Below are positions 36,355 to 44,502 of a stretch of 64,000 nucleotides of DNA, one piece after another. This stretch comes from JAPHSX01 sp039714395 (GTDB lineage: Bacteria > Pseudomonadota > Gammaproteobacteria > Thiohalomonadales > Thiohalomonadaceae), in assembly GCA_039714395.1 (NCBI GenBank), contig JBDLJH010000016.1, positions 1-64,000 of the forward strand, in the 5' to 3' direction. Positions within the stretch are counted from its first letter, which is position 1. The number at the start of each line of letters is the position of its first letter. The position numbers and the translations under genes were made by a program. A model generated the notes under the pieces. It saw nothing but the letters and a program-made list of their open reading frames with translations. It ran no database searches and was not told the origin of the DNA.

Positions 36355-36606
36355 AAATAATAGGCGTTACATTCATCAGAATGTCAGGGGCATTGAGGGG
36401 AGTCGACTGATAATCCAGGGGGATAAGGTGGGGATTGAGAAAGGCACGGAATGTCTTACCGTAATTAATCAGTCAACACTAGTTTTCACACAGTCTGGGC
36501 CGAAAGCTGAAGTAAGTCATGAGTTCATCTGACACTAACTGTCAGTGTCAAGTCTGAATTACACACTTTAGTGTTGGATTTAAACTCCTGACTAACGACT
36601 AATGAC
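36355..36606. other. Spacer with the right-edge repeat cluster of the island
   Basis: No gene is recognised here. A stop-free stretch to 36,532 gives no family. The right part holds the inverted copies of the left-edge motifs. Confidence 0.4.
36530..36599 (-). repeat. Right-edge repeat cluster of the 26.6-36.6 kb island
   Basis: It contains the inverted counterpart of the left 23-base sequence (CTGTCAGTGTCA AGTCTGAATTAC, 36539-36562, with one substitution and one extra base). TTTAAACTCC (36579-36588) and GACTAACGAC (36590-36599) follow, both also inverted copies of left-edge motifs. A perfect 7-base hairpin TGACACT/AGTGTCA (36530-36550) overlaps the first. Confidence 0.7.
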
Positions 36607-37641
36607 TTACTGCCAGAGATCCACCTCTATACCCTGCTCACGCAGATGGTCGGCACGATCCTGCACATAACGCTGAAATTCCGGCTGATTTTTATAGCTG
36701 CCGGACGCAACATACTCCAACACCGACTGAGTATGGAAGGGACGCAAATAGGCCTCGGCACGGAACACCTCACTGCCCTTATCGTCGATAAAGAGCATGC
36801 TGGGGGCGTACTGAATACCCAGCTCCCTGGCCCACAGCTTAGCATTTAGTTTTTCCCCGTCAGGGGTGGTAAGTGGTTGTTTCGACCAGATATCCAATAG
36901 TACAACGTCGAACTGTTTTAGCAACTTAATGCTTTCGATGCGGCGCAAGGCTTCACCGTGCATTTCATCGCAGGCAGGACACTCGTGCTGCTCGAACAAC
37001 ACCAGTAACGGCCTATCTCCGATGCGTCGTTGTAGATCGTAGGGAGGCTTGATATAAGCCTTACCGATATGCAGTCGCCCGCTCGCCTTTTGTGGATTAC
37101 GCGCCGCCAGGTAATCTGCGAAACGCAACTCACCCTCTCGTTTCTCTGCAACATAATCGAGAGCCGCAATGAATTTATGCGGTGGATAATAACCGTTGGT
37201 GCGCAGTACGACTTTTCCTGCCTCATCAAGAAACAGCAGGGTCGGGGTAAACTGCACCTTAAGCCCCACCGAAAACTGCTTCTCCGTCACCTCCCGCCCC
37301 TGCAGGTCGGTCAGCGAGGCATCACCCCACATATTGATACTGACCACGTCAAAATTCTGGCGTGTCTTCTCCTCGATATCACGCTGTGCGAAGTTGGTAT
37401 TAATTAGCTTCTCACAGTAGGGGCAGCCATCCTGATAAAAGTAGAGCAGTACCCGCTTATTCGCCTCGCCCGCCTCCGCCACATCTTCGCGTAGATCGAG
37501 AAAAGAGCTTTTAAACCAGTGAGGTTTTTCCACATGACCGGGATTAACCAGGCCCTCATCCAGAGCCCCTTCCTGCGCGGCCCATATGCTCACTGGTGAA
37601 AACAAAAATAGTGACAGCAACAAAGGTGTGAATCGTTTCAT
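36607..37641 (-). CDS. Periplasmic protein with two thioredoxin-fold domains
   Basis: This 344-residue secreted protein has a signal peptide (about 1-21, SIWA-AQE) and two thioredoxin-like domains, each with a CxxC site: CPYC at 73-76 and CPAC at 221-224. Both domains have the later cis-Pro region (QFTPTLLFLDE and QYAPSMLFIDD). SoxW-type and DsbD-gamma-like proteins are relatives, so thiol or persulfide reduction in the periplasm is plausible. It lies 11 bases after the aldehyde dehydrogenase gene and is the last gene of that pair. Confidence 0.8.
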   Translation of the reverse strand: MKRFTPLLLSLFLFSPVSIWAAQEGALDEGLVNPGHVEKPHWFKSSFLDLREDVAEAGEANKRVLLYFYQDGCPYCEKLINTNFAQRDIEEKTRQNFDVVSINMWGDASLTDLQGREVTEKQFSVGLKVQFTPTLLFLDEAGKVVLRTNGYYPPHKFIAALDYVAEKREGELRFADYLAARNPQKASGRLHIGKAYIKPPYDLQRRIGDRPLLVLFEQHECPACDEMHGEALRRIESIKLLKQFDVVLLDIWSKQPLTTPDGEKLNAKLWARELGIQYAPSMLFIDDKGSEVFRAEAYLRPFHTQSVLEYVASGSYKNQPEFQRYVQDRADHLREQGIEVDLWQ

Positions 37642-37652
37642 CCCTATTTCTC

Positions 37653-39017
37653 CTAGCGTATCCAGATAGTCTTGGCGTTAACAAATTCGCGAATGCCGAA
37701 TAGTGATAACTCACGCCCATAACCCGAATTTTTAATACCACCAAAGGGGAGGCGCGGATCCGATTTAACCATACCGTTAACAAAGGCGCTGCCCGATTGC
37801 AGCTTGCGTGCCGCCGCCTCCCCTCGTGCGCTGTCGCGAGTCCAGACACTCCCGCCCAGACCAAACTCGGAGTCGTTGGCAATGCGCAGGGCATCGGCCT
37901 CATCATGGGCGCGAATAACAATAGCGACAGGGCCAAACAACTCCTCGGTATAGGCACGCTGTCCCGGTGCTACCTTATCGATAATCGTCGCGGCATAGTA
38001 AGCGCCATCACGCTTTAGCGAGTAACCACCAATGACCGCCACCGCCCCCTGTTCCACACTGTCCGCCACCTGTTTGTGCAATTCGTCACGCAGATCCTCG
38101 CGTGCCATCGGTGCCAGACTGGTAGCGGGGTCACAGGGATTACCTGCCATCAACCCCTCCACCTCGGCGGCAAAGCGAGAGACAAACTCATCGGCAATGC
38201 TGTCGACCACAATGAAGCGCTTGGCGGCGATGCAACTCTGACCACAATTGAGAAAGCGCGAAATCACTGCCTGCTCTATTGCCAGATCAAGATCCGCATC
38301 CTCCAGCACAATAAACGGATCGGAACCACCCAACTCCAGCACCGAGGGTTTAAGCACCTCACCGGCAGTGGCGGCCACCTTACGCCCTGCCGGTTCTGAA
38401 CCGGTCAGGGTCACAGCATGAATACGAGGGTCACGAATCACCCCCTCGACCTGCGCAGCACTGATCATCAGGGTACGAAAAACCCCATCAGGAAAACCCG
38501 CTTCACGGAATACCGACTCGATTGCCAGTGCACACTGCGGCACATTAGAGGCATGCTTTAACACCCCGCTATTACCCGCCATCAAGGTCGGTGCGGCAAA
38601 ACGAAATACCTGCCAGAAGGGAAAGTTCCATGGCATCACCGCCAGCACCGTACCCAGCGGTTGATAAGCAATGAGGCTGCGCCCCGCGTCCGACTCAATG
38701 ACATCATCAGCAAGGAATCCAGGGGCCTGTTCGGCGTAGTAATCACAGACCCAGGCACACTTCTCCACCTCTGCCCTCGCCTCCTTCAGAAGCTTGCCCA
38801 TCTCCAGAGTGATTAATCCCGCCAGCTCGTCAGCTCTTGCACGCAATATCTCGGCGGCGCGGTGCATCAACTCACTACGCTCCACCATACTGCTGGCCTG
38901 CCATCCCCCAGTAGCCACGGCGACCTGTTCTAGCGCGGCCTCCAGTTGCTCTTCATCCCACACAGGAAACTCTTCGAGAGTCTCACCGCTGGCCGGATTC
39001 AGTGTGGTGAATGCCAT
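37653..39017 (-). CDS. NAD(P)+-dependent aldehyde (succinate-semialdehyde type) dehydrogenase
   Basis: This 454-residue aldehyde dehydrogenase has the catalytic Cys262 (GQSCIAAKR), general base Glu228 (LELGGSDPF) and Asn131 (MPWNFPFW). Its length and motifs are nearest to the YneI/Sad-type succinate-semialdehyde dehydrogenases. I chose the ATG at 39017 with CAGGAG in front; the in-frame start at 39080 has no such site. Cotranscription with the double-thioredoxin gene is likely but not explained. Confidence 0.85.
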   Translation of the reverse strand: MAFTTLNPASGETLEEFPVWDEEQLEAALEQVAVATGGWQASSMVERSELMHRAAEILRARADELAGLITLEMGKLLKEARAEVEKCAWVCDYYAEQAPGFLADDVIESDAGRSLIAYQPLGTVLAVMPWNFPFWQVFRFAAPTLMAGNSGVLKHASNVPQCALAIESVFREAGFPDGVFRTLMISAAQVEGVIRDPRIHAVTLTGSEPAGRKVAATAGEVLKPSVLELGGSDPFIVLEDADLDLAIEQAVISRFLNCGQSCIAAKRFIVVDSIADEFVSRFAAEVEGLMAGNPCDPATSLAPMAREDLRDELHKQVADSVEQGAVAVIGGYSLKRDGAYYAATIIDKVAPGQRAYTEELFGPVAIVIRAHDEADALRIANDSEFGLGGSVWTRDSARGEAAARKLQSGSAFVNGMVKSDPRLPFGGIKNSGYGRELSLFGIREFVNAKTIWIR

Positions 39018-39088
39018 TATTTTTCTCCTGAAAAGCCTGAGTAATATGAACAAGTATACAAGCCAATTCGCCCGTTGCACGGTCCGGG

Positions 39089-39116
39089 GTATCGCGCCAT
39101 TAAATAATGGCGATAC
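39089..39116. promoter_or_regulatory. Inverted repeat between the aldehyde dehydrogenase gene and cca
   Basis: GTATCG and CCATT pair with AATGG and CGATAC around an AAAT loop, with a two-base CG bulge on one side. It lies in the 160-base divergent promoter region and may be an operator; there is no T-run. Confidence 0.35.
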
Positions 39117-39177
39117 AAAACTCTACGCCTCTGAGTCTATAATCACTCCCTTATCAACGTCTTACTGGAGTTTTAGT

Positions 39178-40410
39178 TTGAAGATCTATCTGGTCGGTGG
39201 TGCAGTGCGTGATGCGTTATTGGGTATCGAACCCAAGGATCACGACTGGGTGGTCGTCGGTGCCACGCCACAGCAGATGCTGGAGCTCGGCTATCAGGCA
39301 GTGGGTAAGGACTTTCCCGTATTCCTCCACCCGGAGACTAAGGAGGAGTACGCGCTGGCCCGTACCGAGCGCAAGACCGGCCCCGGTTACCACGGCTTTG
39401 AGTTCCACGCCTCACCCGAGGTAACGCTGGAAGAGGATCTAATTCGGCGCGATCTCACCATCAACGCCATGGCACAGGATAGCGATGGCAACATCATTGA
39501 CCCCTTTAATGGCCGCGAAGATCTGGAAAACGGTCGATTACGCCACGTCTCCGACGCCTTTATAGAGGATCCGGTACGCATCCTGCGCATCGCCCGTTAT
39601 GCCGCGCGTTTTGCCCGCTGGGACTTCCGAGTCGCCCACGGAACCCATGCGCTAATGAAAAAAATGGTGGTAAATGGTGAGGTCGATGCGCTGGTCGCCG
39701 AACGGGTATGGCAGGAGCTGGAGCGCAGCCTCGGAGAGGAGAGTCCCGCACGTTTCTTTGAGGTACTGCGCAACTGCGGAGCACTGGCTCGCATCTTCCC
39801 CGAACTGGATGCCCTGTTTGGAGTGCCACAGCCAAAACAGCACCACCCGGAAGAGGACAGTGGCATCCATACCCTGATGGTGCTGGAACAGGCTGCAAGG
39901 CTAAGCCCCGATAGACTCGTGCGTTTTGCCGCCCTGGTGCACGACTTGGGAAAAGGCACCACCCCTGCAGATGAATGGCCAAAGCATATCGAACACGAGG
40001 CACGCGGCGTGCCACTGGTAAAAGAGATGTGCGATCGACTACGTATACCGAAGGAGTACCGCGAACTGGCAATACTGGTCACCCGCGAACATCTGAACTA
40101 CCACCGCGCCGCCGAACTGCGCCCCGCCACCCTGCTCAAACTGCTGGAGCGCACTGATGCCTTCCGTCGTCCGGAGCGCCTGGAGCAGTTCCTGCTCGCC
40201 TGTGAGGCCGACTCACGGGGGCGCACCGGCTTTGAGGATCAACACTTCGTGCAACCCGGCCTCTTTCGTCGCGCCTACCATGCAGCGATGCAGATCAGCG
40301 CCCGAGAAGTAGTCGACAGCGGCTTCAGCGGAAAGGCCGTAGGTGAAGAGCTACACCGCCGGCGCATAAACGCCATCAAACAGGAAAAGCTGCAAAACCA
40401 CGCAGGTTAA
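39178..40410 (+). CDS. cca: CCA-adding enzyme (tRNA nucleotidyltransferase) with HD domain
   Basis: This enzyme adds or repairs the 3'-CCA end of tRNAs. The 410 residues begin MKIYLVGGAVRD, followed by the metal-binding pair Asp21 and Asp23 (KDHDWVVVG), the RRDLTINAMA motif, and a C-terminal HD phosphohydrolase domain (ALVHDLGKG) as in Escherichia coli. The start is a TTG at 39178 behind CTGGAG. The frame opens much further upstream, but that part overlaps the aldehyde dehydrogenase gene. Confidence 0.94.
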   Translation: MKIYLVGGAVRDALLGIEPKDHDWVVVGATPQQMLELGYQAVGKDFPVFLHPETKEEYALARTERKTGPGYHGFEFHASPEVTLEEDLIRRDLTINAMAQDSDGNIIDPFNGREDLENGRLRHVSDAFIEDPVRILRIARYAARFARWDFRVAHGTHALMKKMVVNGEVDALVAERVWQELERSLGEESPARFFEVLRNCGALARIFPELDALFGVPQPKQHHPEEDSGIHTLMVLEQAARLSPDRLVRFAALVHDLGKGTTPADEWPKHIEHEARGVPLVKEMCDRLRIPKEYRELAILVTREHLNYHRAAELRPATLLKLLERTDAFRRPERLEQFLLACEADSRGRTGFEDQHFVQPGLFRRAYHAAMQISAREVVDSGFSGKAVGEELHRRRINAIKQEKLQNHAG

Positions 40411-40428
40411 AGCCCTGCACCATAAAAA

Positions 40429-40452
40429 AACGGGGCTAACGCCCCGTTCTTT
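40429..40452. terminator. Bidirectional terminator between cca and ppnP
   Basis: A perfect 8-base stem AACGGGGC-TAAC-GCCCCGTT is flanked by A's on the left and T's on the right. It therefore serves cca rightward and ppnP leftward. Confidence 0.85.
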
Positions 40453-40473
40453 GTCTCAAGCTGCAGAGAGCGC

Positions 40474-40755
40474 CTAGCGGTAGATGCAGAGGTAGGAGCT
40501 ATCCTCCTCCACCTTTACACCGAATTTCTGGTTCGCCTCGACAATAAACTGATCACCGGGTCCAAAGCTCTTCCACTCGCTATCACCGGGTAACAGTATG
40601 CTCAGCTTGCCACTAACCACCTGCATGGTCTCCTGCTGGCTGGTGCCGAATTCATACTCACCGGCGGCCATCACGCCAATGGTCGCGGCATCGCTACCGG
40701 CCTTGAAGGCAATGGACTTCACCTTGCCATCAAAATATTCATTGCTATCAAACAC
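40474..40755 (-). CDS. ppnP: Pyrimidine/purine nucleoside phosphorylase PpnP
   Basis: This 93-residue single-cupin protein of the YaiE/PpnP family splits nucleosides with phosphate. The conserved N-terminus (DGKVKSIAF), GVMAAGEYEFGTSQQETMQV and the late PGDQFIVEANQKFGVKV region are diagnostic. It is a single-gene unit facing the cca terminator. Confidence 0.9.
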   Translation of the reverse strand: MFDSNEYFDGKVKSIAFKAGSDAATIGVMAAGEYEFGTSQQETMQVVSGKLSILLPGDSEWKSFGPGDQFIVEANQKFGVKVEEDSSYLCIYR

Positions 40756-40873
40756 AGAACTCTCCTCATTCTAAACAGGGGCGCAGCACCCGCCTGGCGG
40801 CAGGGCGATCAAATCAAAACCGGCGGCAGTCTAGCAGCCCTACCACATGCTTGCACAGACAGGAAGGAACCAC

Positions 40874-40902
40874 TTGACAAAATTAGAATATACTAATAAA
40901 CT
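40874..40902 (+). promoter_or_regulatory. Sigma-70 promoter of the sulfur-globule-type protein gene
   Basis: A perfect TTGACA (40874-40879), a 17-base spacer and TAAACT (40897-40902) form a strong promoter with an untranslated leader of about 107 bases. The spacer contains TATACTAATA, also found in the apr/soe spacer. Confidence 0.6.
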
Positions 40903-41015
40903 CATTTCCAAGCAGTGACATTGGGGGAGTGTTACGACGTCTTGATTCGTGTCTCCTGTCTACTGTTCATAATTATTAGCAGAATACATTTTATAAAATG
41001 ACGGAGTACCAAACG

Positions 41016-41552
41016 ATGAAAACTAAAGTAATCCTCGCAGCAATCACCCTTTTCACCGCCACCGCCGCTAACGCCTGGTGGGGTCCCTTCAGCAACAACA
41101 ACAACGGTTGGGGCAACAACGGCTGGGGTAACGGTAACGGCTACAACAACGGCAACGGCTGGGGCAACGGCAACGGCAACGGTAATGGCTGGGGCAACGG
41201 CGCAGGCAACACCGACGGTGCCTTCGACTTCAGCATGAGCAGCTCTGCCCGTGGTAACGGTAACAGCAATGTCTACGGTAACGGTGCTGGTAATGGCTAC
41301 AACGGTTATAACGGCTATAACGGCTATAACGGCTATAACGGCAACAACAGCTATAACGGCAACAACGGTTATGCCGCTCCTGCTTATAACAATGCCCCTA
41401 CCCAGGAGCAGATGAAGGCTCAGATGGAACAGCAGCAGAAGTTCTACGAAGCCCAGCTGAAGCGTATGGACGAGCAGCGTGCAGCCATGATGGCCGCTCA
41501 GAAGCAGGCCATGGAGCAGCAGCGTGCCATGATGGAGCAGCGCACCAAGTAA
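41016..41552 (+). CDS. Sulfur-globule-envelope-type protein, Asn/Gly/Tyr-rich with coiled-coil tail
   Basis: The 178-residue product has a signal peptide (1-20, ANA-WWG). A low-complexity segment follows, made of Asn-Gly-Trp and then Tyr-Asn-Gly units (five close NGY repeats near residue 95), interrupted by a DFSMSSSARGNG block. The WWG start and this block are features of the sulfur globule protein family that coats periplasmic sulfur deposits. The last 50 residues are different: Gln/Met/Lys/Glu-rich and very likely a coiled coil. The start at 41016 follows GGAG. A strong promoter and terminator make it a single-gene, highly expressed unit. Confidence 0.7.
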   Translation: MKTKVILAAITLFTATAANAWWGPFSNNNNGWGNNGWGNGNGYNNGNGWGNGNGNGNGWGNGAGNTDGAFDFSMSSSARGNGNSNVYGNGAGNGYNGYNGYNGYNGYNGNNSYNGNNGYAAPAYNNAPTQEQMKAQMEQQQKFYEAQLKRMDEQRAAMMAAQKQAMEQQRAMMEQRTK

Positions 41553-41573
41553 GTTTCTCTTACTCGCTCCAAT

Positions 41574-41608
41574 AAAAGGCCTGTGCAGGTGACTGCACGG
41601 GCCTTTTT
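41574..41608 (+). terminator. Strong terminator of the sulfur-globule-type gene
   Basis: A 15-base stem (AAAAGGCCTGTGCAG with CTGCACGGGCCTTTT, one wobble), a GTGA loop and a T-run lie 22 bases after the stop. Confidence 0.92.
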
Positions 41609-41680
41609 CATTGCAGCTAGCACCCTGTCGTTTATTCAACAATTACCGTACCCTGCGGTACTACATTGCCCGAGAGCACC

Positions 41681-42493
41681 ATGAGCCGTCTCACCATCCA
41701 TCTATTCAGACTATTGTTACTAGTGCTTCTGCCACTAGCGGTTCATGCTACCCCTCCCCCTTACTGGCCCGGCTACCCACCGATGCCTGCCGCCCCCATT
41801 AACAGAGGAGATGCCTTTTCCCCGGTCATTACCGGGGAAAAGGCGCTAACAACAGAAATTTCCAGTGACATTGATGAGAGGCAAAAGATCGCTACGTCCA
41901 TCCAGCAGGGTAACTTCGCCGAAGCCTATTACCTGTGGCGTCCCCGTGCAGATTCAGGTGATGCCGATGCCCAGTATGGAATTGGCTGGATGTATCACAA
42001 CGGCTACGGTCTTGCGATTAATGACGATAAGGCCATCGCCTGGTGGGAACTTGCCTCCAGTCAGGGGCACACCGATGCCACCTTTGCCCTGGGCATGCTG
42101 TACGGTCTGGGCGAGGGTCCTGTACGCCGCGACATGGAGCTGGCCATCAGCTACTACCATCAGGCCGCCCGTGACGGGCACCAGGACGCTCGTCTACTGC
42201 TACGCACCCTGATTGCCGAGGGCAATGACGATGCCCGTCAATTGATGCAGACACTACTCAATGAGAAGCGGCTGGAAGAGATCGGTATAGCCACCACCAT
42301 TCAACCAGCCAAGGCCAATGTGCGCAAAGGCCCCGGCACCAAGCACAAGGTACTTACCACTTTGTTGCAGGGGCACGTATTGCTGCCGCTAAAGCGAGAG
42401 GGACGATGGCTACTGATGGGGATAGAGGGCAAGACTTTTACCGGCTGGATACACGATAGCCTGATCGGCAAAGATATTCTTTCAAACTCGTAA
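41681..42493 (+). CDS. Secreted Sel1-repeat protein with C-terminal SH3b domain
   Basis: The 270-residue protein has a signal peptide (about 1-23, AVHA). A Pro-rich linker follows, then two to three Sel1-like repeats (DADAQYGIGWMYHNGYG, TDATFALGMLYGLGEG and a weaker third). A bacterial SH3 domain ends it (ANVRKGPGTKHKVLTTLLQG to FTGWIHDSL). Sel1 and SH3b together suggest a periplasmic scaffold touching the cell wall. The ATG at 41681 is preferred to an in-frame TTG at 41666. A 14-base perfect hairpin lies in codons 45-55. Confidence 0.8.
   Translation: MSRLTIHLFRLLLLVLLPLAVHATPPPYWPGYPPMPAAPINRGDAFSPVITGEKALTTEISSDIDERQKIATSIQQGNFAEAYYLWRPRADSGDADAQYGIGWMYHNGYGLAINDDKAIAWWELASSQGHTDATFALGMLYGLGEGPVRRDMELAISYYHQAARDGHQDARLLLRTLIAEGNDDARQLMQTLLNEKRLEEIGIATTIQPAKANVRKGPGTKHKVLTTLLQGHVLLPLKREGRWLLMGIEGKTFTGWIHDSLIGKDILSNS
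41813..41844. repeat. Perfect 14-bp hairpin inside the Sel1 protein gene
   Basis: GCCTTTTCCCCGGT, a CATT loop and ACCGGGGAAAAGGC form a flawless 14-base-pair palindrome. It encodes the DAFSPVITGEKA region between the signal peptide and the repeats. Confidence 0.9.
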
Positions 42494-42522
42494 CTCGCAA
42501 GAGTTTACACCTCAAAACAGCG

Positions 42523-43143
42523 TTACGATGCCTCTTCGCGTTTGTGCAATAACTTGGCGATGCCGCGCAGGCGACTACGCGGTTTAGGCGTATCTGAGTC
42601 CATCAGGGTTCGAATACGCTGCACATAATCGCGGGTCTCCTGTGGGGCCATGGGCTTGACCTGCTCCCACGACTCCACCGGTTGCGGTGTGCGCTTATAG
42701 GCACGGCGCATCCGTACATAGCCGGCATTATAGCTGGCAAAAGCTAGATAGAGTCGGTCCTGATCCGAAGGCAAATCCCACTTGCGATAGATAGTTCGAT
42801 CGTAATAGATACCCGCGGCAATATTCCAACGTGGCTCCTCCAGATTTATAAAGTGCGGATTCAATGTCTTAATTTCAGCAAAGGTAGTGGGGAGGATCTG
42901 CATCAACCCGACCGCACCGCGATGACTCTTCGCCCCAGGCTTGAGATTGGACTCGACGATGGCCTGTGACTTGAACCAGTGCCAGTCGTAGTAGGGACCG
43001 AAATATCGCTTGGTGTATTTGCGGAAGTGGCTGTCGTACTTATCACTCCATTTGTTGGAGTGAACAGGCAACTCACCCTCCGCCTGGGCACCCCACAACG
43101 GGGCTCCCAGGCAGAGCAGCAACAATAGTCCCTGACGGTGCAT
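42523..43143 (-). CDS. Lytic transglycosylase (SLT domain)
   Basis: This 206-residue periplasmic enzyme cleaves peptidoglycan glycan strands. The signal peptide (1-21) is followed by a soluble lytic transglycosylase domain with catalytic Glu64 (AIVESNL), GAVGLMQILP, the NIAAGIYY segment and AFASYNAGYVR. It is short, with no substrate-binding domain like that of MltF. The ATG overlaps the stop of the DUF350 gene (TGATG). Confidence 0.88.
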   Translation of the reverse strand: MHRQGLLLLLCLGAPLWGAQAEGELPVHSNKWSDKYDSHFRKYTKRYFGPYYDWHWFKSQAIVESNLKPGAKSHRGAVGLMQILPTTFAEIKTLNPHFINLEEPRWNIAAGIYYDRTIYRKWDLPSDQDRLYLAFASYNAGYVRMRRAYKRTPQPVESWEQVKPMAPQETRDYVQRIRTLMDSDTPKPRSRLRGIAKLLHKREEAS

Positions 43144-43373
43144 CAGTTCAAACCAAGCCCTATTACCAGCCCTTGTGCCACACCGATACCGATAAAGATT
43201 CCCATAATCATCAGCCCTACGGCCACGTTGCCCTTATGCAACTCTTCACTGATATTAAAACAGACAATGTGATTAAAGATCTTACAACCCAACCACATAA
43301 AGAAAAGGGTCATAAACCCGCCCATAGCAGCATAGAGAAAATTGAGAAAAAGTGGATCGATGGTCGGTAACAT
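43143..43373 (-). CDS. DUF350 (YjfL-like) small membrane protein
   Basis: This 76-residue protein has two membrane segments and the family features: LGCKIFNHI and the GNVAVGLMIMGIFIGIGVAQG stretch. DUF350 proteins are found alone or in pairs in many bacteria; their function is not settled. It is coupled to the transglycosylase gene by a one-base overlap. Confidence 0.75.
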   Translation of the reverse strand: MLPTIDPLFLNFLYAAMGGFMTLFFMWLGCKIFNHIVCFNISEELHKGNVAVGLMIMGIFIGIGVAQGLVIGLGLN

Positions 43374-43458
43374 GGCTCCCCCGGGACTTATTATCTATTG
43401 TCTTTTTAGTGTGAAAATTTCTGCAGTTACACAATATACCCCTTATTCCCTATTTCTG

Positions 43459-44487
43459 TTAACCGCTAGCCACCTCGCGCGACAGATGCCCGAAGGAACG
43501 GCGAGCAGGGAAGAATAACCGCTGTTGATCAGCACCAGCCCCTATCAGCCCCTGATGCAGTGCCTGATTGAAATCACCAGAGCCGGCCCCGTAGATGTCC
43601 CAATCAACCAGTGTGCCGATATCCTCTTTAATGGTATGCAGCACACACACCACCTGAGCCTCATCCAACTCCCCCTCATCATAGGCCAGAGAAAAATAAC
43701 GGTAATCATCCAGTGTCTCACCCCAGGAGCGACAGAAATTATCCAGATAGTGTTGCCCGTCACGGGCCAGCCAGATCAGGCGTACCTGCTGCGTAACATC
43801 CAGATTAATGGCATGTTCGATCAAGCTTTTTATCGGCCCCAGCTCATGATCCTGTGCCACCATCAGCAGCGGGCGCGGTGAGTCATCATCCAGTGTCATC
43901 TCACCAAAAGGCCCATCCACCTCAATCACACTGCCGTAACGAAGCCCGGTAAACAGTTGCTCAACAAAAGGGTTTTCTGGCTCATAGGGGATGTGAAATT
44001 GCAGCTGACTACCGTTGCAGGGACAACTGGCGATACTGCTATCAAGGCTACCAACACTGGGAAGTGTCAGCTCCACGTGCTGCCCGGCAAGAAAGCGTAA
44101 TGGACTGCTCCGCGGGGTGCGTAGCTGCAAGATACGCAAGTGCTCACTTACCTCCTGGGTTTTACTCACACGCGCTTTTATTTGCTGGCGTGGAATATCA
44201 CAGGTAGATGTTGCCTCCCCCGCCTCAATCACCAGATCCCCGGCAGCATGAGCGGTACAAAGCAAGAATAGCCCCTGGGCCTTCTCCGCTTCACTAAGGC
44301 GATGGTCTTGAAAGTCGTGCTTACCCAACTCCCCCTCTAGCAGGCGCGCTCGACAATTACCGCAGCTGCCGCTGGAACAGCTAAAATCAACACTAAGTCC
44401 CGAGCGTAGTGCAGCATCCAGCAGGGTCTCCTGTTCCAGCGCATGAAACTCGTGTCCACTCGGCATGACCTTAATAAGGTACTCCAT
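43459..44487 (-). CDS. [2Fe-2S] ferredoxin-NAD(P)H reductase-like flavoprotein
   Basis: This 342-residue protein has a plant-type ferredoxin domain (Cys37, 42, 45 and 77; CSSGSCGNC). A ferredoxin-reductase FAD and NAD(P) domain follows. Overall it is like CDP-6-deoxyglucoseen reductases and phenol hydroxylase or methane monooxygenase reductases. The usual FAD motif RxYS and NAD motif GxGxxP are not obvious: the expected positions read SIASCP and VAQDHELGPI. Flavin or nucleotide binding may therefore be altered. It follows the HTH gene by 15 bases. Confidence 0.75.
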   Translation of the reverse strand: MEYLIKVMPSGHEFHALEQETLLDAALRSGLSVDFSCSSGSCGNCRARLLEGELGKHDFQDHRLSEAEKAQGLFLLCTAHAAGDLVIEAGEATSTCDIPRQQIKARVSKTQEVSEHLRILQLRTPRSSPLRFLAGQHVELTLPSVGSLDSSIASCPCNGSQLQFHIPYEPENPFVEQLFTGLRYGSVIEVDGPFGEMTLDDDSPRPLLMVAQDHELGPIKSLIEHAINLDVTQQVRLIWLARDGQHYLDNFCRSWGETLDDYRYFSLAYDEGELDEAQVVCVLHTIKEDIGTLVDWDIYGAGSGDFNQALHQGLIGAGADQQRLFFPARRSFGHLSREVASG

Positions 44488-44502
44488 CCGCTTCGACCCA
44501 CC

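Noticed and set aside
41016..41400. Asn-Gly repeats as an ice-binding or adhesin protein
   Set aside because: The short length, WWG start after the signal peptide and the SMSSSARGNG block fit sulfur globule proteins better.
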